The translations under genes were made by a program, and so were the position numbers. This document shows positions 46,648 to 57,825 of a stretch of DNA of 64,000 bases, piece by piece; positions within the stretch are counted from its first letter, which is position 1; every line of letters starts with the position of its first letter. Under the pieces are notes generated by a model that worked only from the letters and a program-made list of their open reading frames with translations, did no database searches and had not been told where the DNA came from. The stretch is from Centropus unirufus (taxonomy: Eukaryota > Chordata > Aves > Cuculiformes > Centropidae): positions 300,235-364,234 of the forward strand of contig VYZI01000420.1 of NCBI GenBank assembly GCA_013397695.1. The letters are read 5' to 3'.

Positions 46648-49093
46648 AAAATCCAGGTCTCAGTTGCTTATTATTTTCTTTCTGGATGCTATTGAAAGCA
46701 GCTGAGCACCTGAAACCTCTCTTCTCCCTTCTCCTCAAAAGTAGCCCCTATCATTTGCATCCCTCACGGAGGATCAGCCCAAATCAACAGCGAACCAAGA
46801 AAAAAAAACCCCTTTCCATGTTTTGTTTTTCGCTAGCACTTTTGAAACAACCAAAAAAAGATCCTATGTGAATAAAATATCCTGTGTAACTTCAACTGTA
46901 ACAGAAGTGTCACTCCTTCCCGTCATGGAAATCAAGTTCTGGAATGCCTGCAGGCATAGCCCCAGCACTGCACACTCGCACAATGCGCCCAGAGCCTCCG
47001 TATGGCTGAACACGTGCTGGGTTTCACAGGCAGCTCACGTGCGGGTGGCACTAACTTTCCCCAGAAAAAATACACTCCTTTGGCTAAATTTTTATGACCT
47101 TAAGCTTAGCCTGTAGGCATTGGGAGGGTGCGGAGATCTGAGCAGTGAAAATGCCTTTGAGACACGTTTTTGCAAAACTTTCAAGCACTGACCAGACATT
47201 GTCGTTTATATTCTGAATAATCGCTCATCTAATGCTCCTCCAGTTGTCATCTCTCATCTGGACTATTAGCACTCATGCATAAATAGGCACATAAGTAGCC
47301 TATCTAGTTCCTACCTTGCACTAATTAGGCTTGTCCATATGAGTCCCATCTCGAAGGGGGTTTCCCAGTGTGAGCAATGAGATCCTAAATGTGCTGTGGG
47401 TGTTCCTCTAATGCTGATACACATACAGAAGTGGACAATTTCTGGCACCATACCCATGGCTATGTTTCTAAGCAAGTTAACACTACGTTAATTGAAACAC
47501 TAAGTTACGTTGAGCACTATGTAAATATTTTTTAATGATAAAAGAGATTTAGGACAGCTGTCATTGCCATAAAACCTGCAAAACACCTCATGGGAGTTTG
47601 GCCAATGAGGTTCGGATTTTAAGAAAGAAAACCCTCTGGCTCTGGATAAATCAGGACTTCTGAAGCAACTTTTGAGAAGATCCCTTTGATTTCCCCAACC
47701 CTAGTCATGGGGCTGGTGAGACCAAGACCTTGCTTGAGGACACTTGAGCAAGCCTACCATGGGCCACATACCTGGAAAAAGGATTTGAAGAGGAACAGAT
47801 GGATGAACCCCTTCCCAGTGTTGAAGCTGACCCCCAAGAATCAGTAGAAGGGATTCTTTCCCCACGTGACCCATTGGATACTGACAAAATACCCACCTTA
47901 GCTCTGAAGACAACTTCAACCACAGCATCCCCGCTCCATCCAGGCCTTGGCTGGCTGCAATCTGCCCCGTTTGCCTTGGCTTACAATTATCTCCTTTCCT
48001 AGCCAAGTGGTTTGATGCTAGCCTCAGACCCTTGGGTAATCAATCCCCTGGGTAACCATGTTCTTCTGCAGGTGGAAATTCAATCCAGGGCCTTAGGGAC
48101 AGGTGACCCACACGGGTTTCGAGCCAGAGGAATAGGCAGATGAGGCAAGGTCTGATAAGGAATGCCCTTAATTATCTCCTCGAGGCTCAGTTTGTCTTTC
48201 TGCTTCATCAAGGGTTGAAAGTCTCTGTTGTCACTTTTCAGACCTTCTCATCTCCTGTCAGAAAGGCTAATTATTAATTAAAGGACAGCAGTGCTAAGTG
48301 ATGCCTGAGTATTTCCTTCTGGCATACACCTGCTCTTATTTGCTGTATCCTGTGTCTATAATTAAGGCTGTCCCAACGCTCTGCTCTTCACATCAATAAA
48401 ACAGAGGTGGTGGGGATGTTACCAAGCCCTCTGCTTTATCAGCCACATAGCAGGACCTCTAGATTCCTTTCCCAGAAGGACCTGGATGAACTCAGCAACA
48501 GCAGAAAGGCCCTGAGCTATTTCAGCAATGAAAAGATTAAAAGCTTCATTAGGCTTACATATGTTTGTCTCAGAGTAGGAGCAAATAGTGGAATTCTTTC
48601 TGCTAGGAGCAGCTGTCAGGACCCAGGCTGCTGGATCAGGGCATCCAGGGATAACAGTACCTATCACTTGGGTTTGCCATCTTCCATTCGGTCCCCTCTG
48701 AGGTTTAAAGCGTTCCTGCCATGGCCCATAGCTCCTTGGTAAGCCAAACTATGGCTATAATCAAACCCAACAACAACCCTGGTTTTTATCAATAGAAAAG
48801 TACATATAAAATATATGTTGCTGAGATATAGTGAGCGCTTATATACATTTATACACCCACATATATATTATCATCGTACTTCATAAAGCTTCTCTTCACT
48901 CTCTCATTCTTGTGAAATATTGAAGATACCAGACACAAAAAATATATTTTTAGCCAGTGCTTATATATTTATCTGTGGAATTTTTGGCTTCTTTCCCCAC
49001 GGACAATTTTGCAATTATTCAGGGTCTGTTGCTTTCTCGAGTGGTAGAGAAATCCTTCTCCTGTGCAGTTCCTTCAAAAGGCAAATGATAAAT
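46648..49093. other. Long unique stretch, partly AT-rich
   Basis: About 2.4 kb without CR1. 47150-47560 and 48240-48340 (with 'ggctaattattaattaaagg') are repeat-free and could be conserved non-coding DNA. 48790-48870 is TATATA-rich. No exon is supported. Confidence 0.45.
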
Positions 49094-49461
49094 CCTAGAA
49101 TCACGGAATGGTTTGGGTTGGAAGGGACGTCAAAGCCCATCCAGTCCCACCCCCTGCCATGGGCAGGGACACCTCCCACTGGATCAGGGGGCTCCAAGCC
49201 CCATCCAACCTGGCCTTCAACACCTCCAGGGATGGGGCAGTCACCACTGCTCTGGGCAACCTGGGCCAGTGTTTCACCACCTTCATTGTGAAGAATCACT
49301 CCCTAATGTCCAGTGTAAATCTTCCCCCTTCCAATTTAAAGCCATTCCCCCGCATCCTCTCACTCCAGGCCCTTGTTAAGAGCCCTTCCCCAGCTTTCTT
49401 GGAGCCCCTTTCAGTAGAGGAAACTGCTCTAAGGTCTCCCCAGATCGTTCTCTTCTCCAGG
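49094..49461 (-). mobile_element. CR1 LINE 3' end, Group A
   Basis: Reverse-oriented. 'tagaatcacggaatggttt' is followed by 'gggcagggacacctccca', 'tgctctgggcaacctgggcc' and 'cttccaatttaaagccatt'. It ends at 'gatcgttctcttctccagg'. It faces the plus-strand copy at 46168 tail to tail, about 2.4 kb away. Confidence 0.95.
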
Positions 49462-50740
49462 CAAAAGAACCAGCTCTGATGGCACCAACAGAACCTCTGG
49501 TTTCGCATGGAATGGAGATGGGAAATGCTGGCTCCAAGCTTTTCTGCAAGCAGTTGTGGCTCCTCAGGTGTGTGAGCTGTGTGGAATCCCTGCACCTTCA
49601 ATTTGGGGAAGGGAAGTGTGGAGGGGAATCTTTGAAGAAAAAGCAGTCAGAGCATCCTATACATTCCCAGGAACATGACTGGGAAAATCTTTTGGCTGGA
49701 AGGAGGGCCTCTAGTAAGAGTAGCAGGGCTGGGGATGGCCAGGCTGGTGGCTGGGAGAAGAGGAGAGCCTCTGTGACTGCACTGTTTGAGCAGAGCTGCG
49801 GGGAGGGGACTAGAGGAACCACCAGGCTATGAAAAAAGAGGGTTGTCAAACTGGGGACAAGACCTGCTCTGTATATGAATGCCAGTGGGACCGTAAAGGA
49901 AATAGCTCCCTAGTTTTTCCAGCTGGTGGAAAGCTCTGGCTGCTCCAGCAGCTCTGATAGATGTGAGGGTGCAGCAGGGAACGTGCGGCTGAGCCCTGGA
50001 AGCAGCGCTGGGATGCAGGGCTGTAGCCTGAGAGGGCTGAACGTGGAGGGACAAACCAGAAAGGTGGAGAGGAACCAAGCAAGGGCGCAGAGCAAAGGCA
50101 GGGAGGCCGCAGGGCTCAGAGCCTGCCCAACTACAAACTAGCAAGCACGTTAGTTGGTCCCTTCAGTAAACTGCAGGGACAAAGACCTCTTTAAAACTCA
50201 TTTTTGGGCATGGTCAAGGCACGCAAGGTTTTTCAGCTCCTAACTGGTAGCTGCTCGCATCAGGTTCAGCTCGGAAGCACAAGAGCTGCAAAGTTCTCCC
50301 CTCCTTTGAGCCCCAAAATCCCAGCAATAAACAAAATCTATGTTTCAGGACAAAAAAAGTCCTGTAAAGTCATAGAGAAGATGAAAACCTTTGCAGGGTG
50401 CATGTGGGCAGCCAACCCAGAGCAGTGCAGACACTGGGCAGTCAGCACGACTGGGATGACTGAAGCACCTTCTCCAGTGCAGGTTGGACCTGGCAGAACT
50501 TCAGTACTAACAGACTCACGTGCAGAGCTCAGGTCTTTAGGGTCAGACAGAAACACACCTTCCTTTGGGTCCTGCTCTTCCTTGCTCAGAGCCATTTCCT
50601 TCCCATTTCTTCCACCGTGATGATGGAAACTCCCCAGGGTATGGTCCCAACCTCTGCAGCACAACACGAGAGGCAAAACCATCACTAATGCCACCCTCGG
50701 GGCAGAGCTGAGCTCTCCCGTGCTCTACAACATCAAGCAC
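49462..50740. other. Unique non-coding stretch
   Basis: A 138-codon plus frame (50204-50620) and overlapping minus frames carry no recognisable domain. No repeat is seen. Confidence 0.5.
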
Positions 50741-51093
50741 AGAAGCACAGAATCACTGAGGTTGGAAAAGACCTTTAAGATCATGCAGTCCAACCATCAA
50801 CCCAAAACCACCATGCCAACTAAACCACCTGACAAAGCACCATATCTACATGTTTTTGAAGCCCTCTAGGGATGAAGGCTCCGCCACTGCGCTGGGCAAC
50901 CTCTCCCAGGGCTTCACCACTTTTCTGGTGAAGAAATTTTTCCTAATATCCAGTCTAAACTTCTCCAGGCACAGCTTGAAGCCATTTCCTGTCATCCTAG
51001 AACAAACCAGCACCCACCTCACCACAACCTCCTTTCAGGGAACTGCAGAGAGTGACGGGGTCTCCCTCATCCTCCTCTTCTCCACGCTAAACA
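50741..51093 (-). mobile_element. CR1 LINE 3' end, Group D
   Basis: Reverse-oriented. 'agaagcacagaatcactgag' is followed by 'gttggaaaagacctttaaga', 'cagtccaaccatcaacccaa' and 'cagggcttcaccac'. It ends at 'cctcctcttctccacgc'. It gives the clearest Group D start together with 51701. Confidence 0.94.
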
Positions 51094-51700
51094 AGCACGG
51101 GCACCCACAAGAGGGGAGCTGGGAAAAGTATGGAAAAACCTCCCATTTCGATGAAACAGCACCACTGCTGCACTGGGTGGGCCAAGCTACTGCTACCAAG
51201 TAGAAAATCTGTATAAAACCCGAAGAAAAGGGAATTTTCAGCTGAGGACACTTAATGTGGCGGGTCAGCTCTATTCCCATGCTATGAATGTGTAACTTAA
51301 ATAGAACTACAGCAGGGATCAGGCATATTATTAATCCATATTCCATTTAGATGACTGTTTAAAAGCATTGTCTCAGCGCAAGCTTCACTAGATGCTGTTC
51401 ATTTGTTTCTGAGAGGCACAAGAAAAGAAAGATTAGGTAATTGCCAGGCGAGCACAGAATACAATCAGGGATTTTATGAAGTCTCGCCTGTCCCAAACCA
51501 CAGTTTTTATATTGTTCATAAACACCATCTGCAGATTTGCTTTATAAACAAACGTTATGTTTATATTCTGAAAGAATAGCGTTTCTTAATGAAAAAATAT
51601 TTTCTTTTGTTTGAGGAACAATCCTAGAAAACCCCTCATTCTCCTTCTTTGCAGCTCATGGTTTCGGCCGAAAATTTTGGAGCAACAAATTTAATCAAAT
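51094..51700. other. Unique AT-rich stretch
   Basis: 51340-51690 is AT-rich. No repeat or exon is recognised. Confidence 0.5.
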
Positions 51701-51859
51701 AGAATCACAGAATCATTGAGGTTGGAAAAGACCTCTAAGCTCATCCAGTCCAACCATCAGCCCAACCTCACCACGCCTGCTAAAACATGTCCTCAAGTGC
51801 CACATCTAAATGGTTTTTTTAACCCCTCCAGGGAAGAGGACTCCACCACTGCTCAGGGT
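51701..51859 (-). mobile_element. CR1 3'-terminal fragment, Group D
   Basis: Reverse-oriented. The tail 'agaatcacagaatcattgag' is followed by 'gttggaaaagacctctaagc' and 'cagtccaaccatcagcccaa'. It ends at 'ccaccactgctcagggta'. It is better preserved than the other Group D copies. Confidence 0.94.
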
Positions 51860-52586
51860 AGAAAATCAGAGAGCAAGAGAAATCGCTACTGAGAAACTGA
51901 GATCCTAACCTGAGAGATTCACAAAGTGAGAGGCTCCCAAAACCAGAGATACTTGGGAACGGGTATCTGAGTGTATATAGGGAGAAAACGGCTTCCGTCA
52001 GAGGAGGTCATGACCCATGCCCTAATGCTATGCCCGGAGGAAGCCACTTCCAAGTATTTGGTGCTCAGGCTGTCTTCATAAGCACAAATACCAATCCCTC
52101 CTACAGCACTTTGATGTTAGCCAACAATTAGCTAATTTTAGCTAAGGTATTAAGAACACAGTCCACTAAAATCTCATGCCTGTGTCTCCAAGCAGATGTT
52201 CAACAAAACAGTGTGGTGCCAGATATCGGCTTTGAAACAGCTTTTTCGGTCTTTAGGGCTTTGTCTTTGCTCCTGTATTGCAGAAAGACCTCAGTAGGAA
52301 ACTATGGTTGGCCTTACCTTTACCACTTGTTGCTTAAAATAACCTGCAACACCACCATTCTTGTTTCTTCTTCTTTTGCTAAAATACTTTTTAATCTTAG
52401 TTCAGAGGTAAAGCTGAGCCTTTTTTTAGCCAGAGCCTAAAAATCCACCCTTACCAGAGACGTTTCAGGACGCTGTTCTCAACAGGAAGCTCACAGAGCC
52501 TTATTTCTCAAATACCCGTATTTTTCAAATGCTTTGACAACACGACTTCTTGTTCCCCGCTGCGTTTTTTTGTTTGCCTTCTTCAG
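51860..52586. other. Unique non-coding stretch
   Basis: No repeat. It ends in a T-rich pyrimidine tract and 'cttcttcag' at 52586 (see next entry). Confidence 0.5.
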
Positions 52587-52772
52587 CCAAGTGGAGCTGA
52601 GCTGTTCTGGTCGCTCCCACAAAGGCCGGACTCATGGGGAACCAAACCCACCTGCAGCACCAATGCAGTCTGCACTCTTAGGCTGCTCAAAGAGAACTGC
52701 AGCTTCTACTCCATCACCTAATGGTCCATCTTCAGAAACCACCTCTGTCCATAACTCTGTTTCCCTAAGGAA
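52587..52772 (+). other. Candidate 186-nt exon (speculative)
   Basis: A strong 3' splice site ('tttttttgtttgccttcttcag', of which the last part ends at 52586) precedes an interval of 186 bases ending just before 'gtgagt' at 52773. The length is a multiple of three, and one frame is open throughout (it reads VELSCSGR at the start and ends SVSLR). The exon end 'ggaa' is weak, and no protein family is recognised. Chance is a serious alternative. Confidence 0.15.
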
Positions 52773-52837
52773 GTGAGTGAGAGCCCTCAACAACGATTTT
52801 TTGGGAGCTAAGATAAATTTCAGCCTGCTGGCTCTCT

Positions 52838-52883
52838 GGTTGCACTGTACATTAATTTTTGGTTGCACTGTACATTAATTTTT
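52838..52883. repeat. Perfect tandem duplication of a 23-bp unit
   Basis: Two adjacent identical copies of a unit that begins 'ggttgcactgtac' and ends 'attaattttt' (52838-52860 and 52861-52883). Perfect identity suggests a recent slippage or duplication. Confidence 0.97.
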
Positions 52884-53525
52884 GGTCTTTTTGTAGCTGT
52901 TTCATCCAGTTTTACTGGATGCCGCCCTAGTGCTGATCTATAATTCTCTACCATCACCTCGCAGCTCCTGCCAACAATTACAACATGGGCCGTGCTCCGC
53001 TTCTCCTGGGGAGGAGATTTCAACAGGTTCATGTATTTTTCCTAGCAGCTTGCACCCTCTTTAAGTGCCTTCAAGAGTCTGGAATGGTTATTGCTCTGTC
53101 CCACTGACTCATTTCCATTGCAGTTAGCATTTTGCTTCAACACTTCCTCTTCTAAGAGCTGACTAACAGTACCCCCCGCCGCCGCCCCGCGTTATCAATA
53201 GAAAACTGGAGGAGTGCGCATACCTGTGGAAGGCTGAATAAAACCTGGCACTGGTGAAATTCAGAGGGGTTTTCCCCGCCAGTCTTGTGATTCGGGGTAA
53301 GTTTGTTATGACCTATGACATTCTGTATCAGTTTCGGGCTCAGGTGATTCATTAACCAGTAGAAGAGCAAACAATATGAATTTATTCTACAGCCCTCGAA
53401 TCAAGAACTTTAGGGTCAGTTGGTTCCCTTGTAATGCTTTCAGCAGAGAGATCTTGTTGGTAGACTTCAGTGTAGCTAGAATTTATAGAGAATGAGGAAT
53501 AATTCTTCTGTCATTCCCGTCAATA
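52884..53525. other. Unique stretch with a short CCG-rich patch
   Basis: 53171-53190 is a C/G-only patch with CCG units, too short for a CpG island. Otherwise nothing is supported. Confidence 0.5.
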
Positions 53526-53803
53526 CAAGGGCATGTGGTGATAGGACAAGGGGGAATGGCTTTAAAATGGAAAGGGGGAGATTTATATTACACATTAGGA
53601 AGAAATTCTTCATGATGAGGGTGGGGAGGCCCTGGCCCAGGTTGCCCAGAGCAGTGGTGGCTGCCCCATCCCTGGAGGTGTTCAAGGCCAGGTTGGATGG
53701 GGCTTGGAGCCCCCTGATCCAATGGGAGGTGTCCCTGCCCATGGCAGGGGTTGGGGCTGGATGGGCTTTGAGGTCCCATCTAACCCACACCATTCCATGA
53801 TTG
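53526..53803 (+). mobile_element. CR1 LINE 3' end, Group A, close relative of the 46168 copy
   Basis: Sense-oriented, from 'acaagggcatgtggtgatag' through 'aggaagaaattcttcatg' to 'caccattccatgattgaat'. Across about 120 bases (53628-53748) I count one difference from 46489-46609, including the shared 'gatccaatggg' variant. Confidence 0.95.
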
Positions 53804-54080
53804 AATGCAGCATCACTGTTATGTCTCCACCAAGTTTAGCTTCCAGCTATCAAGTGTTCTATTTACAGAGCACTGCGATCATTACAAGACACATATGGGA
53901 GCAATCACTGCTTCTTCCACTGCTGCCCACCCTGGGCATTTCACAGGGGAACTCACAAGCAATTTATGAGAAGAAGCTGATTCAGAGAACAGCAGAGGAA
54001 GGCCTGGATGATTTCATCTTGGACTGGTTGCAGTGTGCATCACAAAACTGCTCCATGCTGTGCACCGCACCTCTGTACCA

Positions 54081-54540
54081 CTGAATCACCAGGTTGGAAA
54101 AGACCTCTAAGATCGAGTCCAACCGTACCTGTCTGCCACTAAAGCAGATCCTTATCTACTCTTCTTTTACATTCCTCCAGGGACAGTGATTCCACCACTT
54201 CCCTGAGCAGTGGTTCCAGCACCTGTTGACTTTTTTGGTGAAGAATTTTTACCTGATGTCCAATCTGAATTTCCCCTGGTGCAGCTTGAGGCCATTCCCC
54301 CTTGTCCCAACCCCTGTCCCTTAGGAGAAGAGACCAATACCCATCTCTCCACAACCTCCTTCCAGGTGGCTGTAGGGAGTGATGAGGTCTTCCCTCAGCC
54401 TCTTCATCTCCAGGCTAAAAAACCCCAGCTCCCTCAGCTGCTCCTCACAACCCGTGTTCTCCAGCCCCTTCCCCAGCTCCATTCCCTTCCCTGGACACAC
54501 TCCAGAACCTCAAGGTCCTTCTTGTAGTGAGGGGCCCAGG
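54081..54540 (-). mobile_element. CR1 LINE 3' end, Group B, about 0.46 kb
   Basis: Reverse-oriented, with the tail reduced to 'ctgaatcaccagg'. It continues through 'gagtccaaccgtacctgtct', 'gtgcagcttgaggccattcc' and 'ctcagctgctcctcacaac' to ORF2-proximal 'cttgtagtgaggggccc'. It faces the plus-strand Group A copy at 53526 tail to tail across 277 bases. Confidence 0.95.
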
Positions 54541-55060
54541 CAACGCGGCTCGGTGACGTTGAGCCCAGACTCACAAATGTTTGGGACAAACAAGGTGTGC
54601 ATCACTACTAGAGTCAGGATAATTTTGCCCTAGTGCTGCCTCCCAAGGAAGCAAAGGTTTTATGTCGCAGGAGGAGAGTGGCAGCGCTGTACGGTGTCAG
54701 AACCCCAGAGCCCACAGGCATTTTCTGCAAATGAGGTCATTTCCATCACAGGCAGGCACATGAGACATTTGTTCCCAGAAAACATCTCATGCTACGCTAG
54801 GGAAAAAGAGGGAGGAGAGATCAGCCTAGCTCTGACTTTATTACATCAGATTTGGAGGGGGTGAGAGAAATCTTTCACAATCCACTCTGAGAAGGAGCGT
54901 CCCTTGCTTCCAGACACAAAGCACGAATAAGGATTGCACTGAGTGATCTTCCTTACCCACCTCTTGATCAAAGAGAGGCTTTCGACTGCAAAGCCCTTAA
55001 AGCTAAATCACAAAGTGTAATAGTACTCATTTCTCTGGGTTTACAGAGCCCATCCAAATG
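54541..55060. other. Unique non-coding stretch
   Basis: No repeat or exon is recognised. Confidence 0.5.
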
Positions 55061-55401
55061 TTCATAGAGTGTCCTGAGTTGGAAGGGACCTACAAGGACC
55101 ATCGAGTCCAACTCCCGGCCCTGCACAGCACAACCCCAACATTCACCCCATGGAGCTGAGGGTGTTGGCCAAAAACTGCTGGAATATTGTCAGGCTGGGG
55201 CTGTGACTGCTTCCCTGGGAGCTGTTCCAGTGCTCCACCATCCTCTGAGGAAGAACCTCTTCCCGATGTCCAACCTAACCCTCCCCTGGCATCTTCCTGC
55301 CATTCCCTTGGGTCCTGTCACTGGGCACCAGCGAGAAGAGCTCAGCACCTGCTCCTCCTCCTCCCCTCGTCAAGAAGCTGTGATGAGGTCTCCCCTCATC
55401 A
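55061..55401 (-). mobile_element. CR1 LINE 3' end, Group C
   Basis: Reverse-oriented. 'ttcatagagtgtcctgagtt' is followed by 'cgagtccaactcccggcc', 'tggaatattgtcaggctgg' and 'ttcccttgggtcctgtcac'. It ends at 'tgatgaggtctcccctcat'. It retains the Group C terminus best. Confidence 0.95.
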
Positions 55402-56443
55402 CGTCTCATATAAGTTACAGTTCCACCACCCCCCCATCCCAGAGAAAACCAATGACTGTGCCCTGCAGGTCCATATAGGCTCCATCAACCAAGAACTAGG
55501 CCAAGCCTCCTACCTCTGTCTCCAAGAGGAGACCTGGGTTTCTGCTGGGCTGAAGATGGTCTTTCAAGAAACAAAAACACTTCATGCAACTTAGCCGCTT
55601 CACTGCTTCCCCTACAGCCCCTTCTGCAAACACCTTCCATGAGCACCACTGCTCCAAAGAAGCCCCTCTGGGGACATAGGGACCTCACAGGACAGCAGCT
55701 CTGGCTGCTGCAGCAACTGCATCTCAGGAGGTTCTTCCGCAAATCTCCAGCTTTGAAAGAACTGCCCGTTTCTGCTGGATCACCTTCCCAAAACAGCAGG
55801 AAAGCAACACCTGAAATGATGTTACAGGCAGCACTTTCAGGTCAGGACCAGGTAAGAAATACTGGCAGTTTTGGGGCCATCTTAATAAATTACAATGGTT
55901 CCATGCACTTTCTAACTACTTTGAGCCCAGCTGTGGAGAGGGGGAAGCATAAAGGCCCACCATTCATTCCTATAGCACAGCTCTGTTCCCTTATTGTAGC
56001 AGCAGAGAAAGGTGCCTCAACTCCTCTACAGAACCTCTGAGGAAGGAAACAACGTGTAATGTCAATCCCACCTGGACTGGTTTCCCCATGACAAACCTAA
56101 CGAGTGACTTGCTTAGCATTTCCATGAGAACCTCTCCACTAATCTGTAAATCCACACACTAAGTTGGTTTACCGTGAAGGACTGAGGAGAAAACTTCACC
56201 AGAGAAAGGAACATTCCTAGGTAAAAGGTATTCACCTGCTTTTCTCATCCTCTCCTGCCCAGCTCTGAGAGCAGGGAGCAGATCTCTGCTGTGTCTCCTC
56301 TGGCTGCCAGGTTCCAAGCAATCCCAGCAGACTGGATGTTTGGTTTTATTCCCACCAGTGATCCCTTTTGTGAATCACCTTCACCCACGGCAGTAAAATT
56401 ATTTAAAAAATCCGAAATCACAGGATTACAACTTCACATGACC
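55402..56443. other. Unique non-coding stretch
   Basis: A 133-codon plus frame (55639-56040) has no recognisable domain. No RNA gene or repeat is seen. Confidence 0.5.
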
Positions 56444-56503
56444 CACTGGGGCTGGAACTGCATGGCCTTTAAGGTCCCCAAAGCCGTTCTGTAGTTCCAT
56501 GAG
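56444..56503 (+). mobile_element. Short CR1 3'-terminal fragment, Group A-like
   Basis: About 60 bases: 'actggggctggaactgcatg' followed by 'gcctttaaggtccc' and a decayed 'gttctgtagttccatgag' terminus. Confidence 0.7.
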
Positions 56504-57376
56504 TGGGAGGAGAACATGGCCTATGGGCGGCTCCTGTTCTGAGGAGAACAGATCCGTAAAACAGAACTAGAGAAATTATACCAAGCCCTCATCGGTGTCC
56601 CCTTGCCTGTCACGATGGGGGTCTCCATTATGTCACCTCGTCGCTAGTGAATGAAAGTTGAAAGGCCCCTGTCATTTCGGACTCATTCCCAATGGCCACG
56701 TTGGCTGCAGAGGACATCTCTGTCCTTGCTGTCACCCTCCCTTCCTCCCATTCTCCTGGCATACGACCATTGTAACCTCCCCTCTCTGCTCTCCCCAGAC
56801 AACACTGGACAGATGATTGGAGTAAAAGGGTGAGCTGCAATAAAAAGCATTTCAAACAGTAAAAAATCAGGCAGCTAAAGGTCCTGCAAGTGATACATCA
56901 GCACCCATCTGCAGTATCAGCGTGTCAGCATCTGCCTGCCACAAACATTACTCCATAAAAACAAAGGAATAAATCAATGGACCTGTACACCCAGGAGTAT
57001 TATCTCAGAGAACACTGCAGGGCTTCCAAGCGCCCTCTTTATTTGCTCAGCCAGAACCATTCCCTCTGCTCAGAAGGCAGTGGTGAATTATCTTGCAAGT
57101 GCCTCCGTATATCAACATGCAAACTTGTGCACCCTGTGACAGCCCTTATCAAGTAACTTGGCAGTTGAGCACTTATCTGCCCTGGTTAGGGACAACTGCT
57201 TTTGGAACACCCCCTCTCTCTTCCTTTTTCACCCCATGAGCCTACAGCTTTTCCACAGCTCCCACTGCAGGGTCCACCTTGGCCGCTGGCAAGGGGCACT
57301 GGCAACAAGACTCTGCATTCCAAGCTGCCATGGGGAAGAGGTCCCTGACTCTGGTCGCAGCACACATTCAGAAAAT
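56504..57376. other. Unique non-coding stretch
   Basis: Nothing recognisable apart from ordinary mixed-composition DNA. Confidence 0.5.
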
Positions 57377-57825
57377 CATCATAGAATGGTTTGGGTTAGA
57401 TGGGACCTCAAAGCCCATCCAGTTCCGACCCCTGCCATGGACACCTCCCACTGCATCAGGAGGCTCCAAGTCCCATCCAACCTGGCCTTGAACACCTCCA
57501 GGGATGGGGCAGCCACCACTGCTCTGGGCAACCTGGGCCAGGGCCTCCCCAACCTCACAGCAAAACATTTCTCCCTAAGATCTCATCTCAATCTCCCCTT
57601 TTGCAGCCTCAAGCCATTCCCCACGTCCTCTCCCTGCCTTCCCTGACCCAGAGCCCCTCCCCAGCTTTCCTGGAGCCCCTTTCAGCACTGGAAGCTGCTC
57701 TAAGGTCTCCCTGGATCCTTCTCTTCTCCAGGCTGAACAACCCCAGCTCTCTCCTCCTGTCCTCATACGGAAGATGCTTCGGCCCTTGGATCATCTTTGT
57801 GGCCTGTTCTGGGCTTGCTGAACAG
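57377..57825 (-). mobile_element. CR1 LINE 3' part, Group A, about 0.45 kb
   Basis: Reverse-oriented. 'catcatagaatggtttgggt' is followed by a shortened 'tgccatggacacctcccact' (the usual 'ggcaggg' is deleted), 'ggcaacctgggccagggcct' and 'ttcagcactggaagctgctc'. It reaches 'ttggatcatctttgtggcc'. It extends as far 5' as the plus-strand copy at 46168. Confidence 0.95.

Noticed and set aside
53165..53195. CCG-rich patch as a CpG-island promoter
   Set aside because: Only about 20 bases long, with no CpG enrichment in the flanks.
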